A program made the translations under genes and the position numbers. Below, piece after piece: positions 24,103 to 36,137 of a DNA stretch of 64,000 nt. This stretch comes from Aquabacterium sp. J223 (GTDB lineage Bacteria > Pseudomonadota > Gammaproteobacteria > Burkholderiales > Burkholderiaceae_C), in the NCBI RefSeq assembly GCF_024666615.1, contig NZ_CP088297.1, positions 2,666,001 to 2,730,000 on the forward strand, in the 5' to 3' direction. Each line of letters starts with the position of its first letter. Within the stretch, counting starts at the first letter, position 1. The notes beneath the pieces are model-generated. The model ran no database searches. It had not been told where the DNA came from and worked only from the letters and a program-made list of their open reading frames with translations.

Positions 24103-25452
24103 TCAGAGTTTTTTCACGAGGACCTGCGATCGCCGGTCCCAGTTGTAGTGGCGCTTGCGGGCGTCGGGCAGCCAGTCGGCGTCGACCTGCTGGAAGCCGC
24201 GCTTCAAGAACCAGTGCATGGTGCGCGTCGTCAGCACGAACAGCGAATCCAGCCCCATCGACCGCGCCCGCTGCTCGATGCGCTTGAGGATGCGCTCGCC
24301 ATCGCCCTGGCCCTGCACCGCGTCGGAGACGGTGAGGGCCGCCATCTCGCCGGTGCGGGTCTCCGGGTAGGGGTGCAGCGCGGCGCAGCCGAAGATGACG
24401 CCGTCGTGCTCGATCACGGTGTAGTGGTCGATGTCGCGTTCGATCTCGGTGCGGTCGCGCTTGACCAGCGTGCCGTCCCGCTCGAAGGGCTCGATCAGCT
24501 GCAGGATGCCGCCGATGTCGTCGGCGGTGGCCTCGCGCAGGCTCTCCAGCTTCTCGTCGACGATCATGGTGCCCACCCCGTCGTGGGTGAACACCTCCAT
24601 CAGCAGCCCGCCGTCGACCTGGAAGGGCAGGATGTGCACCCGCTCCACGCCGTGCTCGGCGGCCTTCACCGCGTGCTGCAGGTAGAAGGCGGTGTCGGTG
24701 GGCTGCTTGGGGTCGGGCAGCGACTGCAGCAGGCGCCGCGCCTCGGCGAGCGCCAGCTCCTGGTCGATCTCGCGCTCGTCGTCGCTGGGGTCGGCGGTCG
24801 GGTCCAGCGGCACGCCGCGCACCTCGGTGATGAAGATCAGCTTGTCGGCCTGCAGGCTGATGGCGGCGCTGGTCGCCAGGTCCTCCATGCTGAGGTTGAA
24901 CGCCTCGCCGGTGGGCGAGAAGCCGAAGGGCGACAGCAGCACCAGGGCGCCCGCCTCCAGCGAACGGCGAACGCCCAGGCCGTCGATCTTGCGCACCAGG
25001 CCGGTGTGCTGGAAGTCGACGCCGTCGACGATGCCCACCGGCCGGGCGGTGACGAAGTTGCCGGAGATGACGCGGATCTGGCTGCCGGCCATCGGCGTGT
25101 TGGGCAGCCCTTGCGAGAACGCGGCCTCGATCTCGTAGCGCAGCTGGCCGGCGGCCTCCTGCGCCGCGTCCAGCGCCGCCGCGTCGGTGATGCGCATGCC
25201 GTGGCTGAAGCGCGAGACCACGCCCTTGGCGGCGAGCTGCTCCTCCACCTGCGGGCGGAAGCCGTGCACCAGCACCACCTTGATGCCCATGGCGTGGATC
25301 AGCGCCAGGTCCTGCACGAAGGTGTTCAGCTTGCCGGCGGCGATCAGCTCGCCGGCGATGCCGACGACGAAGGTCTTGCCGCGGTGCGCGTGGATGTAGG
25401 GCGCCACCGAACGGAACCACGGCACGAAGGTGTGGGGGAAGACCAGGCTCAT
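24103..25452 (-). CDS. argA: N-acetylglutamate synthase
   Basis: 449 aa. An N-terminal amino-acid-kinase-like regulatory domain ([21 protein letters not shown]) is followed by a C-terminal GNAT acetyltransferase domain ([18 protein letters not shown]...[13 protein letters not shown]). First step of arginine synthesis, acetyl-CoA + glutamate; the kinase-like domain normally binds arginine as inhibitor. Start set at ATG 25452 ([14 protein letters not shown]). Divergent from hrpA. Confidence 0.95.
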   Translation of the reverse strand: MSLVFPHTFVPWFRSVAPYIHAHRGKTFVVGIAGELIAAGKLNTFVQDLALIHAMGIKVVLVHGFRPQVEEQLAAKGVVSRFSHGMRITDAAALDAAQEAAGQLRYEIEAAFSQGLPNTPMAGSQIRVISGNFVTARPVGIVDGVDFQHTGLVRKIDGLGVRRSLEAGALVLLSPFGFSPTGEAFNLSMEDLATSAAISLQADKLIFITEVRGVPLDPTADPSDDEREIDQELALAEARRLLQSLPDPKQPTDTAFYLQHAVKAAEHGVERVHILPFQVDGGLLMEVFTHDGVGTMIVDEKLESLREATADDIGGILQLIEPFERDGTLVKRDRTEIERDIDHYTVIEHDGVIFGCAALHPYPETRTGEMAALTVSDAVQGQGDGERILKRIEQRARSMGLDSLFVLTTRTMHWFLKRGFQQVDADWLPDARKRHYNWDRRSQVLVKKL

Positions 25453-25559
25453 CGCGGCGACGGCTTCGTGGCGGTGGAGGGAGCCTCGGCTCCCGAAGGG
25501 CGGGCATTGTGCAGCATGCAAAACGGCCGCAGAGGCGGGGCCGATAATCCGCGCCCCTC

Positions 25560-28500
25560 ATGAAACCGGCGCTTCCCCCCATCGACCGCACCGTGCGTCC
25601 CGACCGCGAGCGCGCGGCACCCGTCCCCGGCGCGGAGCGGCAGCGGCGCGCCCCGCGCCCCGCCACGCCGGTGCCGCCGATCGCCTTCCCCGAGTCGCTG
25701 CCCGTCAGCGCCCGCCGCGACGAGATCGCGCGGGCGATGCAGGACCACCAGGTGGTGATCGTCAGCGGCGAGACCGGCTCGGGCAAGACCACGCAGCTGC
25801 CCAAGATCGCGCTGTCGCTGGGCCGCGGCCGCGGCGCCGGCGGCGCGGGGCTGATCGGCCACACCCAGCCGCGGCGCATCGCGGCGTCGTCGGTGGCCAA
25901 GCGCATCGCCGAGGAGTTGGACTCGCCGCTGGGCGAGGTGGTGGGCTACAAGGTGCGCTTCCAGGACCGGCTGCAGCCCGGCGCCTCGGTCAAGCTGATG
26001 ACCGACGGCATCCTGCTCGCCGAGACGCAGACCGACCCCGAGCTGCGCGCCTACGACACGCTCATCATCGACGAGGCGCACGAGCGCAGCCTCAACATCG
26101 ACTTCCTGCTCGGTTACCTGCGGCAGCTGCTGCCGCGGCGGCCGGACCTGAAGGTGGTGATCACCTCGGCGACCATCGACGCGGAGCGCTTCGCCAGGCA
26201 CTTCGCCGGCGCCGATGGCCCGGCGCCCGTCATCAGCGTCTCCGGCCGGCTGTTCCCGGTCGAGCAGCGCTGGCGGCCGTATGAGGAGAGCCGCAGCTTC
26301 GACCTCAACGACGCCATCGCCGACGCGGTCGACGAACTGTGGCGCGAAGGCTCCGGCGACATCCTCGTGTTCCTGCCCGGCGAACGCGAGATCCGCGAGG
26401 CCGCCGACCACCTTCGCCGCCACGCGGCGGCCGACGCGCGGCGCGGCCCGGTGGAGGTGCTGCCGCTGTTCTCCCGCCTGTCGCAGGCCGAGCAGGACCA
26501 GGTGTTCCGGCCCGGCAACGGCCGCCGCATCGTGCTGGCCACCAACGTGGCCGAGACCTCGCTCACCGTGCCCGGCATCCGCTACGTCGTCGACAGCGGG
26601 CTGGCGCGGGTCAAGCGCTACAGCTACCGCAACAAGGTCGAGCAGCTGCAGGTGGAGGCGGTCAGCCAGGCCGCCGCCAACCAGCGCGCCGGCCGCTGCG
26701 GCCGCGTGGCCGACGGCGTCTGCATCCGGCTCTACGACGAACAGGACTTCGCCGGCCGGCCGCGTTTCACCGACCCGGAGATCCTGCGCTCGTCGCTGGC
26801 CGGCGTGATCCTGCGCATGAAGGCGCTGCGCCTGGGCGAGATCGAGGACTTCCCCTTCGTCGAGCCGCCGCGGCCGAAGGCCATCGCCGACGGCCACGCG
26901 CTGCTGGCCGAGCTGGGCGCGGTGGACGGCGCCAACGCGCTGACCGCCATCGGCCGCGAACTGGCCCGCCTGCCGCTGGACCCGCGCATCGGCCGGATGA
27001 TCCTGGAGGCGCGCGAGCGCCAGGCGCTGGCCGAGGTGCTGGTCATCGCCGCCGCCCTGAGCGTGCAGGACGTGCGCGACCGCCCGCTCGATCAGCAGCA
27101 GGCCGCCGACCAGAAGCACAAGCCCTTCGACGACGAGAAGAGCGAGTTCGCCGGCACGCTGAAGCTGTGGCAGTGGATCGAGGCCGGCCGCGGGGTGCAC
27201 GGGCACGCGGACGCGTCGGCGCAGAAGGTGGACACCCACAAGCTGTCCAACCGCCAGCAGGAGCAGCGGCTGCGCGAGCACTTCATCAGCCCGCGTCGGG
27301 TGCGCGAATGGCGCGACATCCACAGCCAGCTGCACACCGTGGTGGCCGAGCAGGGCTGGCGCCTCAACGGCACGCCCGCCACCTACGAGCAGCTGCACCT
27401 GTCGCTGCTGGCCGGGCTGCTCGGCAACGTTGGGCTGAAGTCCGACGAGGACGACTGGTACCTCGGCGCCCGCGGCATCAAGTTCTGGAAGCACCCCGGC
27501 GCCAACCTGTCGAAGAAGCCGGCGCGCTGGATCATGGTGGCCGAGCTGGTGGAGACCACGCGGCTCTTCGGCCGCGGCATCGCCGCCATCGAGCCGCCGT
27601 GGCTGGAGCGCCTGGGCGGCCACCTGCTGCAGCGGCAGCTGTCCGACCCGCAATGGGACCGCAAGACCGCCGAGGTCATCGCCCACGAGCGCGGCACGCT
27701 GTACGGCCTGCCGGTGTACAGCGGCCGGCGGGTCAACTTCGCCCGCGTCGACCCCGCCGCGGCGCGCGAGGTCTTCATCCGCCAGGCGCTGGTCGAAGGG
27801 GAATGGGAGTCGCCGCTGCCCTTCCTCGCCCACAACCGCAAGCTGATGCGCCAGGTGCAGGAGCTGGAGCACAAGTCGCGCCGGCAGGACGTGCTGGTCG
27901 ACGACGCGCTGATCTTCGGCTTCTACGACGCCCAGCTGCCGGCCGACGTCGCCAGCGGCCGCGCGCTGGAGCGCTGGTGGCGCGAGGCCAGCCGCGACAA
28001 CCCCAAGCTGCTGCACCTCAGCCGCGAGGAGCTGATGCGGCACGAGGCGGCGGGCGTGACCACGGACGCCTTCCCGAAGCTGGTGCGGCTGGGCGGCGTG
28101 GACTGCGCCGCCACCTACCTGCACGAGCCGGGCGACGCCCGCGACGGCCTCACCGTCACCGTGCCGCTGTTCGCGCTCAACCAGGTCAGCGAGGAGCGCT
28201 GCGAATGGCTGGTGCCCGGCATGCTCAAGGACAAGGTGGCGGCGCTGGTGAAGAGCCTGCACCAGAAGCCGCGCGCCCGCGTGCAGCCGGTGGCCGACTT
28301 CGTCGCCGAGTTCTGCGAGCTGGCGCCCTTCGGCGAGGGCAGCCTGCTGCAGCGCCTGCTGGAGGCGGTGCGCGAGCGCACGCAGCTGGCGGTGCAGCGC
28401 AACGACTTCAAGCTGGAGACGCTGTCGCTGCACCACTTCATGAACGTCCGGGTGGTCGACGAACACGGGCGGCAGTTGGGCATGGGCCGCCAGCTGGCGG

Positions 28501-29501
28501 CGCTGAAGTCCGAACTGGGCGGGCAGGCGCGGTCGGCCTTCCAGGCGCTGGCCAGCCTGAAGGTGAAAACGGCGGTGGAGGCCGTACCAACGGGCAAGGG
28601 CGCCGCGCCCACGCCCGCCGCGCCGGCGAAGGCCGCCGGCCCTGCCGTGGCCGCCGGCGCCCGCCACACCGCTTGGGACTTCGGCGAACTGCCCGAGCTG
28701 ATGGAGCTGCAGCAGCGCGGCCAGACGCTGGTCGGCTTCCCGGCGCTGATCGACAAGGGCACGCACGTCGAGATCGGGGTCTTCGACGAACCCGAGGTCG
28801 CGGCCACCCGGCACCGCGCCGGCCTGCGCCGGCTGCTGTCACTGCAGCTGAAGGAGCCGATCAAGGCGCTGGAGAAGCAGCTGCCCGAGCTGCAGAAGAT
28901 GGCCGTGCTCTACATGCCGCTGGGCACGCCGGAGGAACTGCGCGGCCAGATCCTCGACGTGGCGCTGGACCGGGCCTTCCTGAACGCGCCGCTGCCCACC
29001 GACAAGGCCAGCTTCGACGCCCGGCTGGCCGAAGGCCGCGGCCGCTTCGTGCTGATCGCGCAGGAAGTGGCGCGGCTGGCGCTGACGGTGCTCACCGAGG
29101 GGGCGGCCGCCCAGCGCAAGCTCAAGGACAGCCGGCCGCCGAAGGAGGTCAGCGACGACATCGACGCGCAGCTCAAGCGCCTGGTGCCCAAGCGCTTCCT
29201 GCTCGACACGCCGTGGGAGGCGCTGGCGCACCTGCCGCGTTACCTCAAGGGCGTGGTGCTGCGGCTGGACAAGTCGCGCGCCGACCCGGCGCGCGACGCC
29301 CAGCGCCTGGCGGAGCTGAAGCCGCTGGAGCAGCGTTGGACACGCCGCCTGGCCGAACGCAAGGGCGTGCACGACCCGCGGCTGGAGGAATTCCGCTGGC
29401 TGCTGGAAGAGCTGCGCGTGAGCCTGTTCGCGCAGGAACTGCGCACGCCGCAGCCGGTGAGCGTGAAGCGGCTGGAGAAGGCCTGGGCGCAGATGGCCTG
29501 A
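25560..29501 (+). CDS. hrpA: ATP-dependent RNA helicase HrpA
   Basis: 1313 aa, the normal HrpA length. Walker A GETGSGKT at 70-77, the DEAH box in [10 protein letters not shown], then [21 protein letters not shown], the HA2/OB-fold region and the long C-terminal DUF3418-type domain of HrpA. It unwinds RNA; in other bacteria HrpA rescues collided ribosomes and processes fimbrial mRNA. The ATG is 107 bases from the argA start. Ends 62 bases before the convergent serB stop. Confidence 0.95.
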   Translation: MKPALPPIDRTVRPDRERAAPVPGAERQRRAPRPATPVPPIAFPESLPVSARRDEIARAMQDHQVVIVSGETGSGKTTQLPKIALSLGRGRGAGGAGLIGHTQPRRIAASSVAKRIAEELDSPLGEVVGYKVRFQDRLQPGASVKLMTDGILLAETQTDPELRAYDTLIIDEAHERSLNIDFLLGYLRQLLPRRPDLKVVITSATIDAERFARHFAGADGPAPVISVSGRLFPVEQRWRPYEESRSFDLNDAIADAVDELWREGSGDILVFLPGEREIREAADHLRRHAAADARRGPVEVLPLFSRLSQAEQDQVFRPGNGRRIVLATNVAETSLTVPGIRYVVDSGLARVKRYSYRNKVEQLQVEAVSQAAANQRAGRCGRVADGVCIRLYDEQDFAGRPRFTDPEILRSSLAGVILRMKALRLGEIEDFPFVEPPRPKAIADGHALLAELGAVDGANALTAIGRELARLPLDPRIGRMILEARERQALAEVLVIAAALSVQDVRDRPLDQQQAADQKHKPFDDEKSEFAGTLKLWQWIEAGRGVHGHADASAQKVDTHKLSNRQQEQRLREHFISPRRVREWRDIHSQLHTVVAEQGWRLNGTPATYEQLHLSLLAGLLGNVGLKSDEDDWYLGARGIKFWKHPGANLSKKPARWIMVAELVETTRLFGRGIAAIEPPWLERLGGHLLQRQLSDPQWDRKTAEVIAHERGTLYGLPVYSGRRVNFARVDPAAAREVFIRQALVEGEWESPLPFLAHNRKLMRQVQELEHKSRRQDVLVDDALIFGFYDAQLPADVASGRALERWWREASRDNPKLLHLSREELMRHEAAGVTTDAFPKLVRLGGVDCAATYLHEPGDARDGLTVTVPLFALNQVSEERCEWLVPGMLKDKVAALVKSLHQKPRARVQPVADFVAEFCELAPFGEGSLLQRLLEAVRERTQLAVQRNDFKLETLSLHHFMNVRVVDEHGRQLGMGRQLAALKSELGGQARSAFQALASLKVKTAVEAVPTGKGAAPTPAAPAKAAGPAVAAGARHTAWDFGELPELMELQQRGQTLVGFPALIDKGTHVEIGVFDEPEVAATRHRAGLRRLLSLQLKEPIKALEKQLPELQKMAVLYMPLGTPEELRGQILDVALDRAFLNAPLPTDKASFDARLAEGRGRFVLIAQEVARLALTVLTEGAAAQRKLKDSRPPKEVSDDIDAQLKRLVPKRFLLDTPWEALAHLPRYLKGVVLRLDKSRADPARDAQRLAELKPLEQRWTRRLAERKGVHDPRLEEFRWLLEELRVSLFAQELRTPQPVSVKRLEKAWAQMA

Positions 29502-29563
29502 AGGGAGCCCCCTGGGAGTGCCCAGCCGGCTTGGGGCGGGCCGGCGCGGGCGGACCCGGCCGC

Positions 29564-30279
29564 TCAGGCGAACAGCTCGAGCAGCCGGTCCAGCCCGCCG
29601 GCCTCGATCGACACCATGGCCTGCTCGCGCACCTTGGGCTTGGCGTGGTAGGCCACCGACAGGCCGGCGACGCCCATCATCGGCAGGTCGTTGGCGCCGT
29701 CGCCCACCGCGATGGCCTGCGAGGGCTGCAGGTTGAGCCGCTCGCAGGTGGCCAGCAGCATGTGGCGCTTGGCCTCGCCGTCGCAGATGTCGCCCCAGAA
29801 CTGCGGCACCACCCGGCCGGTGAGCCGGCCCTCGCGGTCGAAGGCCAGCAGGTTGCTGCGCACGAAGTCGATGCCCAGCCGCTCGGCCACGCGGTCGGCG
29901 AAGAAGCTGAAGCCGCCGGAGACCAGCAGCACCTTCAGGCCGTGCTGCTTGGCGGTGGCGACCAGCGTCTCGGCGCCGGGGCTGATGCGCAGCCGCTCGT
30001 CGAGCACCTGCTGCAGCTGCGCGGTGGAGACCCCCTTCAGCAGCGCCAGCCGGCGGCGCAGGCTGTCCTTGAAGTCGGTGATCTCGCCGCGCATCGCCGC
30101 TTCGGTGATGGCGGCCACCTCGGCCTTGCGGCCGGCGGCGTCGGCGATCTCGTCGATGCACTCGATGGTGATCAGCGTCGAGTCCATGTCGAAAGCGATC
30201 AGGCCGTAGTCGGCCCAGCGCAGCGGCGGGGACACGTTGCGCAGGACGAGGCCGGGGGAGCTTGGAGGGCGTCGGTCAT
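29564..30279 (-). CDS. serB: Phosphoserine phosphatase (frame broken near the start)
   Basis: ~238 aa when repaired. HAD phosphatase motifs: [15 protein letters not shown] (nucleophile Asp), [13 protein letters not shown], and [11 protein letters not shown]. Final step of serine synthesis. The natural start MTDALQAPP (ATG 30279) is separated from [12 protein letters not shown] by the G5 run 30254-30258 (C5 on the coding strand). One more C joins them. As written, translation could start only at a later GTG with loss of about 14 residues. Divergent from the aromatic-acid operon. Confidence 0.93.
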
Positions 30280-30325
30280 GTCCGGCGATGTTAGTCCCTG
30301 CGACTGTGGGTCGCGCCGTAGATGC

Positions 30326-30354
30326 TTGACACCTAAACCATGCAGACCTAAAGT
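30326..30354 (+). promoter_or_regulatory. Sigma-70 promoter of the aromatic-CoA operon
   Basis: Perfect TTGACA at 30326-30331, a 17-base spacer and TAAAGT at 30349-30354 (four of six). It lies 31 bases before the ATG of the monooxygenase/reductase. Confidence 0.72.
30331..30352 (+). repeat. Direct repeat ACCTAAA across the promoter
   Basis: ACCTAAA occurs at 30331-30337 and 30346-30352, 15 bases apart start to start. One copy touches the -35 box and the other covers the -10 box. A regulator bound here would block RNA polymerase; the MarR protein encoded in the operon is the obvious candidate. Confidence 0.45.
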
Positions 30355-30385
30355 GCCTGCGTCGCGTCGTCGTGAAAGGGCTGGC

Positions 30386-32752
30386 ATGCGCATCACCTGC
30401 ATCGGCGGCGGTCCCGCCGGCCTGTACCTGGCCCTGCTGATGAAGCGCGCCGACCCGGCGCACCAGGTCACGGTGCTGGAACGCAACCGCGCCGGCGACA
30501 CCTTCGGCTGGGGCGTGGTGTTCTCCGACCAGACGCTGGCCGCGCTGCAGCAGGCCGACGCGACCACCGCGACGCAGATCCTCGACGCCTTCAACCACTG
30601 GGACGACATCGAGGTCCACTTCCAGGGCCGCCGCCTGCGGTCCTCCGGCCACGGCTTCTGCGGCATCGGCCGCAAGCGGCTGCTCAACATCCTGCAGGAC
30701 CGCTGCATTGAACTGGGCGTGGACCTGCGCTACGAGTGCGACGTCGCCGACGATTCGCAGGTCGAGGCCGACCTCATCGTCGCCTGCGACGGGCTGAACA
30801 GCCGCGTGCGCACCCGTCACGCCGCCGTCTTCCAGCCAGACATCGACCTGCGGCGCTGCCGTTTCGTCTGGCTGGGCACGCACAAGCTGTTCGACGCCTT
30901 CACCTTCGCCTTCGAGAAGACCGAGTGGGGCTGGTTCCAGGCCCACGCCTACCGCTTCGACGACAAGACCTCCACCTTCATCGTCGAGGCGCCGGAAGAC
31001 GTGTGGCGCGCCGCCGGCCTGGCCGACATGGGCAAGGAGGAGGGCATCAACTTCTGCGAGCGCCTGTTCGCCAAGTACCTCGACGGCCATGCGCTGATGT
31101 CCAACGCGGCGCACCTGCGCGGCTCCTCGCAGTGGATCCGCTTCCCGCGCGTGGTCTGCCGCACCTGGGTGCAGCCGGCCGGCGGCGCCGACGGCCGCAC
31201 GCCGGTGGTGCTGATGGGCGACGCGGCGCACACCGCGCACTTCTCGATCGGCTCCGGCACCAAGCTGGCGGTGGAGGACGCGATCGACCTCGCCGCCAGC
31301 CTGCAGGCGCACCCCGGCGACCTGCCCGGCGCGCTGCAGGCCTACGAGGCGCGGCGCAGCGTCGAGGTGCTGAAGATCCAGAACGCGGCGCGCAACTCCA
31401 CCGAGTGGTTCGAGAACGTCGAGCGCCACGCGCGGCTGGCGCCCGAGCAGTTCGCCTACTCGCTGCTCACCCGGTCGCAGCGCATCTCGCACGAGAACCT
31501 GCGCCAGCGCGACGCGGCCTACGTCGGCGGGGTCGAGCACTGGCTGGCCGAGCGCGCCGGGTTGCACGCCGAGGCGCCGGTGCCGCCGATGTTCACGCCC
31601 TTCACCCTGCGCGGGCTGACGTTGAAGAACCGCGTCGTCGTCTCGCCGATGGCGCAGTACAGCGCGGTCGACGGCCTGCCCACCGACCACCACCTGGTGC
31701 ACCTGGGCGCGCGGGCGCTGGGCGGCGCCGGGCTGGTGTTCGCCGAGATGACCTGCCCCTCGCCGGACGCGCGCATCACCCCCGGCTGCCCGGGGCTGTG
31801 GAACGACGCGCAGACGGCGGCCTGGCAGCGCATCGTCGACTACGTGCATGGCAGCACCAGCGCCAAGATCGCGATGCAGCTGGGGCATGCCGGCCCGAAA
31901 GGCTCCACCCGCGCGCCCTGGGACGGCGAGGACCTGCCGCTGGCCGAGGGCAACTGGCCGCTGGTCTCCGCCTCGCCCCAGCAGTACCTCGACGGGGTGA
32001 GCGATTGGGCGCCGGCCGCCACCCGCGAGGACATGGACCGCATCACCGCCGACTTCGTCGCCGCCACCCGCCGGGCGGCCGAGGCCGGCTTCGACTGGCT
32101 GGAGCTGCACTGCGCGCACGGCTACCTGCTGTCGGCCTTCCTGTCGCCGCTGACCAACCAGCGCACCGACGAGTACGGCGGCTCACTGGAGAACCGTCTG
32201 CGCTGGCCGCTGGCGGTGTTCAAGGCGATGCGCGCGGCCTGGCCCGCGGACAAGCCGATGTCGGTGCGCCTCTCGGCGCACGACTGGGTGCCCGGCGGCA
32301 ACACGCCGGCCGATGCGGTCGAGATCGCGCGCGCCTTCAAGGCCGCCGGCTGCGACCTGATCGACGTCTCGTCCGGCCAGGTGAGCAAGCGGCAGAAGCC
32401 GGTGTACGGCCGCATGTACCAGACGCCGTTCGCCGAAGCCGTGCGCAACGAGGTGGGCATCGCCACCATGGCGGTGGGCGCCATCTCCGAGGCCGACCAT
32501 GTGAACAGCATCGTCGCCGCCGGCCGTGCCGACCTCTGCGCCATCGCCCGGCCGCACCTGGCCAACCCGGCGTGGACGCTGCTGGAGGCGGCACGCATCG
32601 GCCACACCAACGGCATCGGCGCCGACTGGCCGAAGCAGTACCTGTCCGGCAAGTCCCAGCTCGAACGCAACCTGGAGCGCGAGCGCGCCCTGGCCGCGCA
32701 GACCGCCGGCCTGTCGGCGCAGGAACAGGCCAACCTGGCGCTGGGGGTGTGA
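30386..32752 (+). CDS. 2-Aminobenzoyl-CoA (or salicylyl-CoA) monooxygenase/reductase, bifunctional
   Basis: 788 aa. Residues ~1-390 form a class A flavin monooxygenase: N-terminal FAD motif [17 protein letters not shown] and [26 protein letters not shown]. Residues ~405-770 form an old-yellow-enzyme domain: [40 protein letters not shown] and [10 protein letters not shown]. This fusion is known from Azoarcus evansii, where it hydroxylates and then reduces 2-aminobenzoyl-CoA to a non-aromatic enamine ketone. Relatives are annotated as salicylyl-CoA 5-hydroxylase. First gene of the operon. Its stop overlaps the next ATG (TGATG). Confidence 0.88.
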   Translation: MRITCIGGGPAGLYLALLMKRADPAHQVTVLERNRAGDTFGWGVVFSDQTLAALQQADATTATQILDAFNHWDDIEVHFQGRRLRSSGHGFCGIGRKRLLNILQDRCIELGVDLRYECDVADDSQVEADLIVACDGLNSRVRTRHAAVFQPDIDLRRCRFVWLGTHKLFDAFTFAFEKTEWGWFQAHAYRFDDKTSTFIVEAPEDVWRAAGLADMGKEEGINFCERLFAKYLDGHALMSNAAHLRGSSQWIRFPRVVCRTWVQPAGGADGRTPVVLMGDAAHTAHFSIGSGTKLAVEDAIDLAASLQAHPGDLPGALQAYEARRSVEVLKIQNAARNSTEWFENVERHARLAPEQFAYSLLTRSQRISHENLRQRDAAYVGGVEHWLAERAGLHAEAPVPPMFTPFTLRGLTLKNRVVVSPMAQYSAVDGLPTDHHLVHLGARALGGAGLVFAEMTCPSPDARITPGCPGLWNDAQTAAWQRIVDYVHGSTSAKIAMQLGHAGPKGSTRAPWDGEDLPLAEGNWPLVSASPQQYLDGVSDWAPAATREDMDRITADFVAATRRAAEAGFDWLELHCAHGYLLSAFLSPLTNQRTDEYGGSLENRLRWPLAVFKAMRAAWPADKPMSVRLSAHDWVPGGNTPADAVEIARAFKAAGCDLIDVSSGQVSKRQKPVYGRMYQTPFAEAVRNEVGIATMAVGAISEADHVNSIVAAGRADLCAIARPHLANPAWTLLEAARIGHTNGIGADWPKQYLSGKSQLERNLERERALAAQTAGLSAQEQANLALGV

Positions 32753-33501
32753 TGCGCGACCTGCATGCGGTGGTCACCGGCGGCGGCAGCGGCATCGGCG
32801 CGGCGATCGCCCGCGCGCTGGCGGCCGAGGGCGTGCGGCTCACGCTGATGGGCCGCAGCCTGGAGCGCCTGCAGGCGCTGGGGCTGCCCGGTGCCGCCTG
32901 TGTCGCGGCCGATGTGGGCGACGAAGCCTCGGTGCAGCGCGCCTTCGCCGAGGCGGCGGCGGGCCATGGCCCGGTCGGCCTGCTGGTCAACAACGCCGGC
33001 CAGGCCGACAGCGCGCCCTTCAACCGCACCGACCTGGCCCTGTGGCGGCGCATGCTGGACGTCAACCTCACCGGCACCTTCCTGTGCACGCAGCAGGTGC
33101 TGCCGGGCATGGTCGAACGCGGCTTCGGCCGCATCGTCAACGTGGCCAGCACCGCCTCGCTCAAGGGCTATGCCTATGTGGCGGCCTACTGCGCGGCCAA
33201 GCACGGCGTGCTGGGCCTGACCCGCGCGCTGGCGCTGGAGGTGGCGAAGAAGGGCGTCACCGTCAACGCGGTGTGCCCCGGCTACACCGACACCGACATC
33301 GTCGAGCGGGCGGTGCACGAGATCACCGCCAAGACCGGCCGCAGCGCCGAGCAGGCGCGGGCCGAGCTGGCCGCCACCAACCCGCAGCGCCGACTGGTGC
33401 AGCCCGACGAGGTGGCGCAGGCGGTGCTGTGGCTGTGCCGGCGCGAGTCGGCCTCGGTCAACGGCCAGTCCATCGCCGTCGATGGGGGAGAGACCGCATG
33501 A
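32752..33501 (+). CDS. SDR-family dehydrogenase (3-hydroxyacyl-CoA type)
   Basis: 249 aa. NAD(P)-binding TGGGSGIG (residues ~9-16), NNAG, the catalytic Ser/Tyr/Lys in [21 protein letters not shown], and the tail [11 protein letters not shown]. Likely oxidises the hydroxyl formed by the hydratase during beta-oxidation-like ring degradation. Its start overlaps the stop of the monooxygenase gene by one base, so the two are coupled. Confidence 0.88.
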   Translation: MRDLHAVVTGGGSGIGAAIARALAAEGVRLTLMGRSLERLQALGLPGAACVAADVGDEASVQRAFAEAAAGHGPVGLLVNNAGQADSAPFNRTDLALWRRMLDVNLTGTFLCTQQVLPGMVERGFGRIVNVASTASLKGYAYVAAYCAAKHGVLGLTRALALEVAKKGVTVNAVCPGYTDTDIVERAVHEITAKTGRSAEQARAELAATNPQRRLVQPDEVAQAVLWLCRRESASVNGQSIAVDGGETA

Positions 33502-33559
33502 GCGCGCCGGGCCGCCCCCAAGCGCGAATCCCGGAGCGCTGTGCGCGGAGGGCTACCCA

Positions 33560-34108
33560 ATGAACGCCGTCGCCGAGGACATCACCGACCTCGAATCCAG
33601 GGTGGCCGACGACCACCACCAGGCCTTGAAGCTCTGGCTGCGCCTGCTGGCCTGCACCACGCGGGTGGAGACCATCATCCGCAACCGGCTGCGCGCCGAG
33701 TTCAACACCACGCTGCCGCGCTTCGACCTGCTGGCGCAGCTGGAGCGCGAGCCCGCCGGCCTGACCATGGGCGAGCTGTCGCAGCGGCTGATGGTCACCG
33801 GCGGCAACGTCACCGGCGTGACCGACCAGCTGGAGGCGGAAGGGCTGGTCAAGCGCGAGCCGCACCCCACCGACCGGCGCGCGTACGTGGTGCAGCTCAC
33901 GCCGCTGGGCCGCCGCCAGTTCCGCCGCATGGCGGCTGTGCACGAGCAGTGGGTGATCGAGCTCTTCGCCGGCCTGGACACGGCGCAGAAGGACCAGGCG
34001 TATGCGCTGCTCGCGCAGCTGAAGCAGCACCTGGCCGGCGTCGACGCCGCCGCACCGCCGACGCCCGCCCGGCGTGGCGCCAAGCACCTGAAGGGGAAGA
34101 CCGCATGA
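33560..34108 (+). CDS. MarR-family transcriptional regulator
   Basis: 182 aa. Winged helix-turn-helix with [32 protein letters not shown], the MarR wing signature. Start set at ATG 33560, nine bases after a GGAGG; an in-frame ATG 78 bases upstream has none. The regulator sits inside the operon, between the SDR and hydratase genes, and shares an ATGA overlap with the latter. It is probably an aryl-CoA-responsive repressor of the operon, by analogy with other CoA-ring pathways. Confidence 0.9.
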   Translation: MNAVAEDITDLESRVADDHHQALKLWLRLLACTTRVETIIRNRLRAEFNTTLPRFDLLAQLEREPAGLTMGELSQRLMVTGGNVTGVTDQLEAEGLVKREPHPTDRRAYVVQLTPLGRRQFRRMAAVHEQWVIELFAGLDTAQKDQAYALLAQLKQHLAGVDAAAPPTPARRGAKHLKGKTA

Positions 34109-34965
34109 CAACCCGCCTCGATCCCGCCGCCGATCCGCTGGCCGCCGGCCACCGCCGCCGCGCCGCCGACCTGACGCCGCAGCACTTCGGCTGGCGGGTG
34201 ACCGACCGCGTGGGCGTGATCACCCTCAACCGGCCGGAGCGCAAGAACCCGCTGACCTTCGACTCGTACGCCGAGCTGCGCGACCTGTTCCGCCTATTGG
34301 CCTATGCCGACGACGTGAAGGCGATCGTGGTGCAGGGCGAGGGCGGCAACTTCTGCTCGGGCGGCGACGTGCACGAGATCATCGGCCCGCTGACCCGCAT
34401 GGCCATGCCCGAGCTGCTGGCCTTCACCCGCATGACGGGCGACCTGGTCAAGGCCATGCGGGCCTGCCCGCAGCCGGTGTTCTCGGCCATCGACGGCGTG
34501 TGCGCCGGGGCCGGCGCCATCGTCGCCATGGCGTCCGACCTGCGGCTGGGCACGGCGCGCAGCAAGGTGGCCTTCCTGTTCTCGCGCGTGGGGCTGGCCG
34601 GCTGCGACATGGGCGCCTGCGCGATGCTGCCGCGCCTCATCGGCCAAGGGCGGGCGTCGGAGCTGCTGTACACCGGCCGCGCGCTGCCGGGCGAGGAAGC
34701 GCTGGCCTGGGGCTTCTACAACCGGCTGGTCGCTCCGGAGGAGCTGCTAGGCGCCGCCACCGCCTGGGCCGCGGAGCTGGTCGCCGGCCCCACCTTCGCC
34801 CATGGCATGACCAAGCGCATGCTCCATCAGGAATGGGCCATGGGCGTGGACGAGGCCATCGAAGCCGAGGCGCAGGCGCAGGCCATCTGCATGATGACGC
34901 AGGACTTCCACCGCGCGTACGAGGCCTTCGCGGCGAAGTCGAAGCCGGTGTTCCAAGGCGATTGA
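34105..34965 (+). CDS. Enoyl-CoA hydratase/isomerase family protein
   Basis: 286 aa. Crotonase fold: [19 protein letters not shown], oxyanion-hole segments [15 protein letters not shown] and [19 protein letters not shown]. Hydrates a CoA-bound double bond, or possibly hydrolyses the ring ketone. About 25 residues precede the core domain. Coupled to marR (ATGA) and 11 bases before the acyl-CoA dehydrogenase. Confidence 0.9.
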   Translation: MTTRLDPAADPLAAGHRRRAADLTPQHFGWRVTDRVGVITLNRPERKNPLTFDSYAELRDLFRLLAYADDVKAIVVQGEGGNFCSGGDVHEIIGPLTRMAMPELLAFTRMTGDLVKAMRACPQPVFSAIDGVCAGAGAIVAMASDLRLGTARSKVAFLFSRVGLAGCDMGACAMLPRLIGQGRASELLYTGRALPGEEALAWGFYNRLVAPEELLGAATAWAAELVAGPTFAHGMTKRMLHQEWAMGVDEAIEAEAQAQAICMMTQDFHRAYEAFAAKSKPVFQGD

Positions 34966-34976
34966 GGGCAGGCCAC

Positions 34977-36133
<1,157 letters not shown>

Positions 36134-36137
<4 letters not shown>

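Noticed and set aside
29502-29563. A terminator between hrpA and serB
   Set aside because: The G/C repeats can pair in several imperfect ways, but there is no clean stem with a T tract.
26339-30385. The long plus-strand open frame in front of the aromatic-CoA monooxygenase
   Set aside because: It is an alternative frame of hrpA with R/A/G-rich low-complexity translation. The monooxygenase has its own promoter, Shine-Dalgarno and ATG at 30386.
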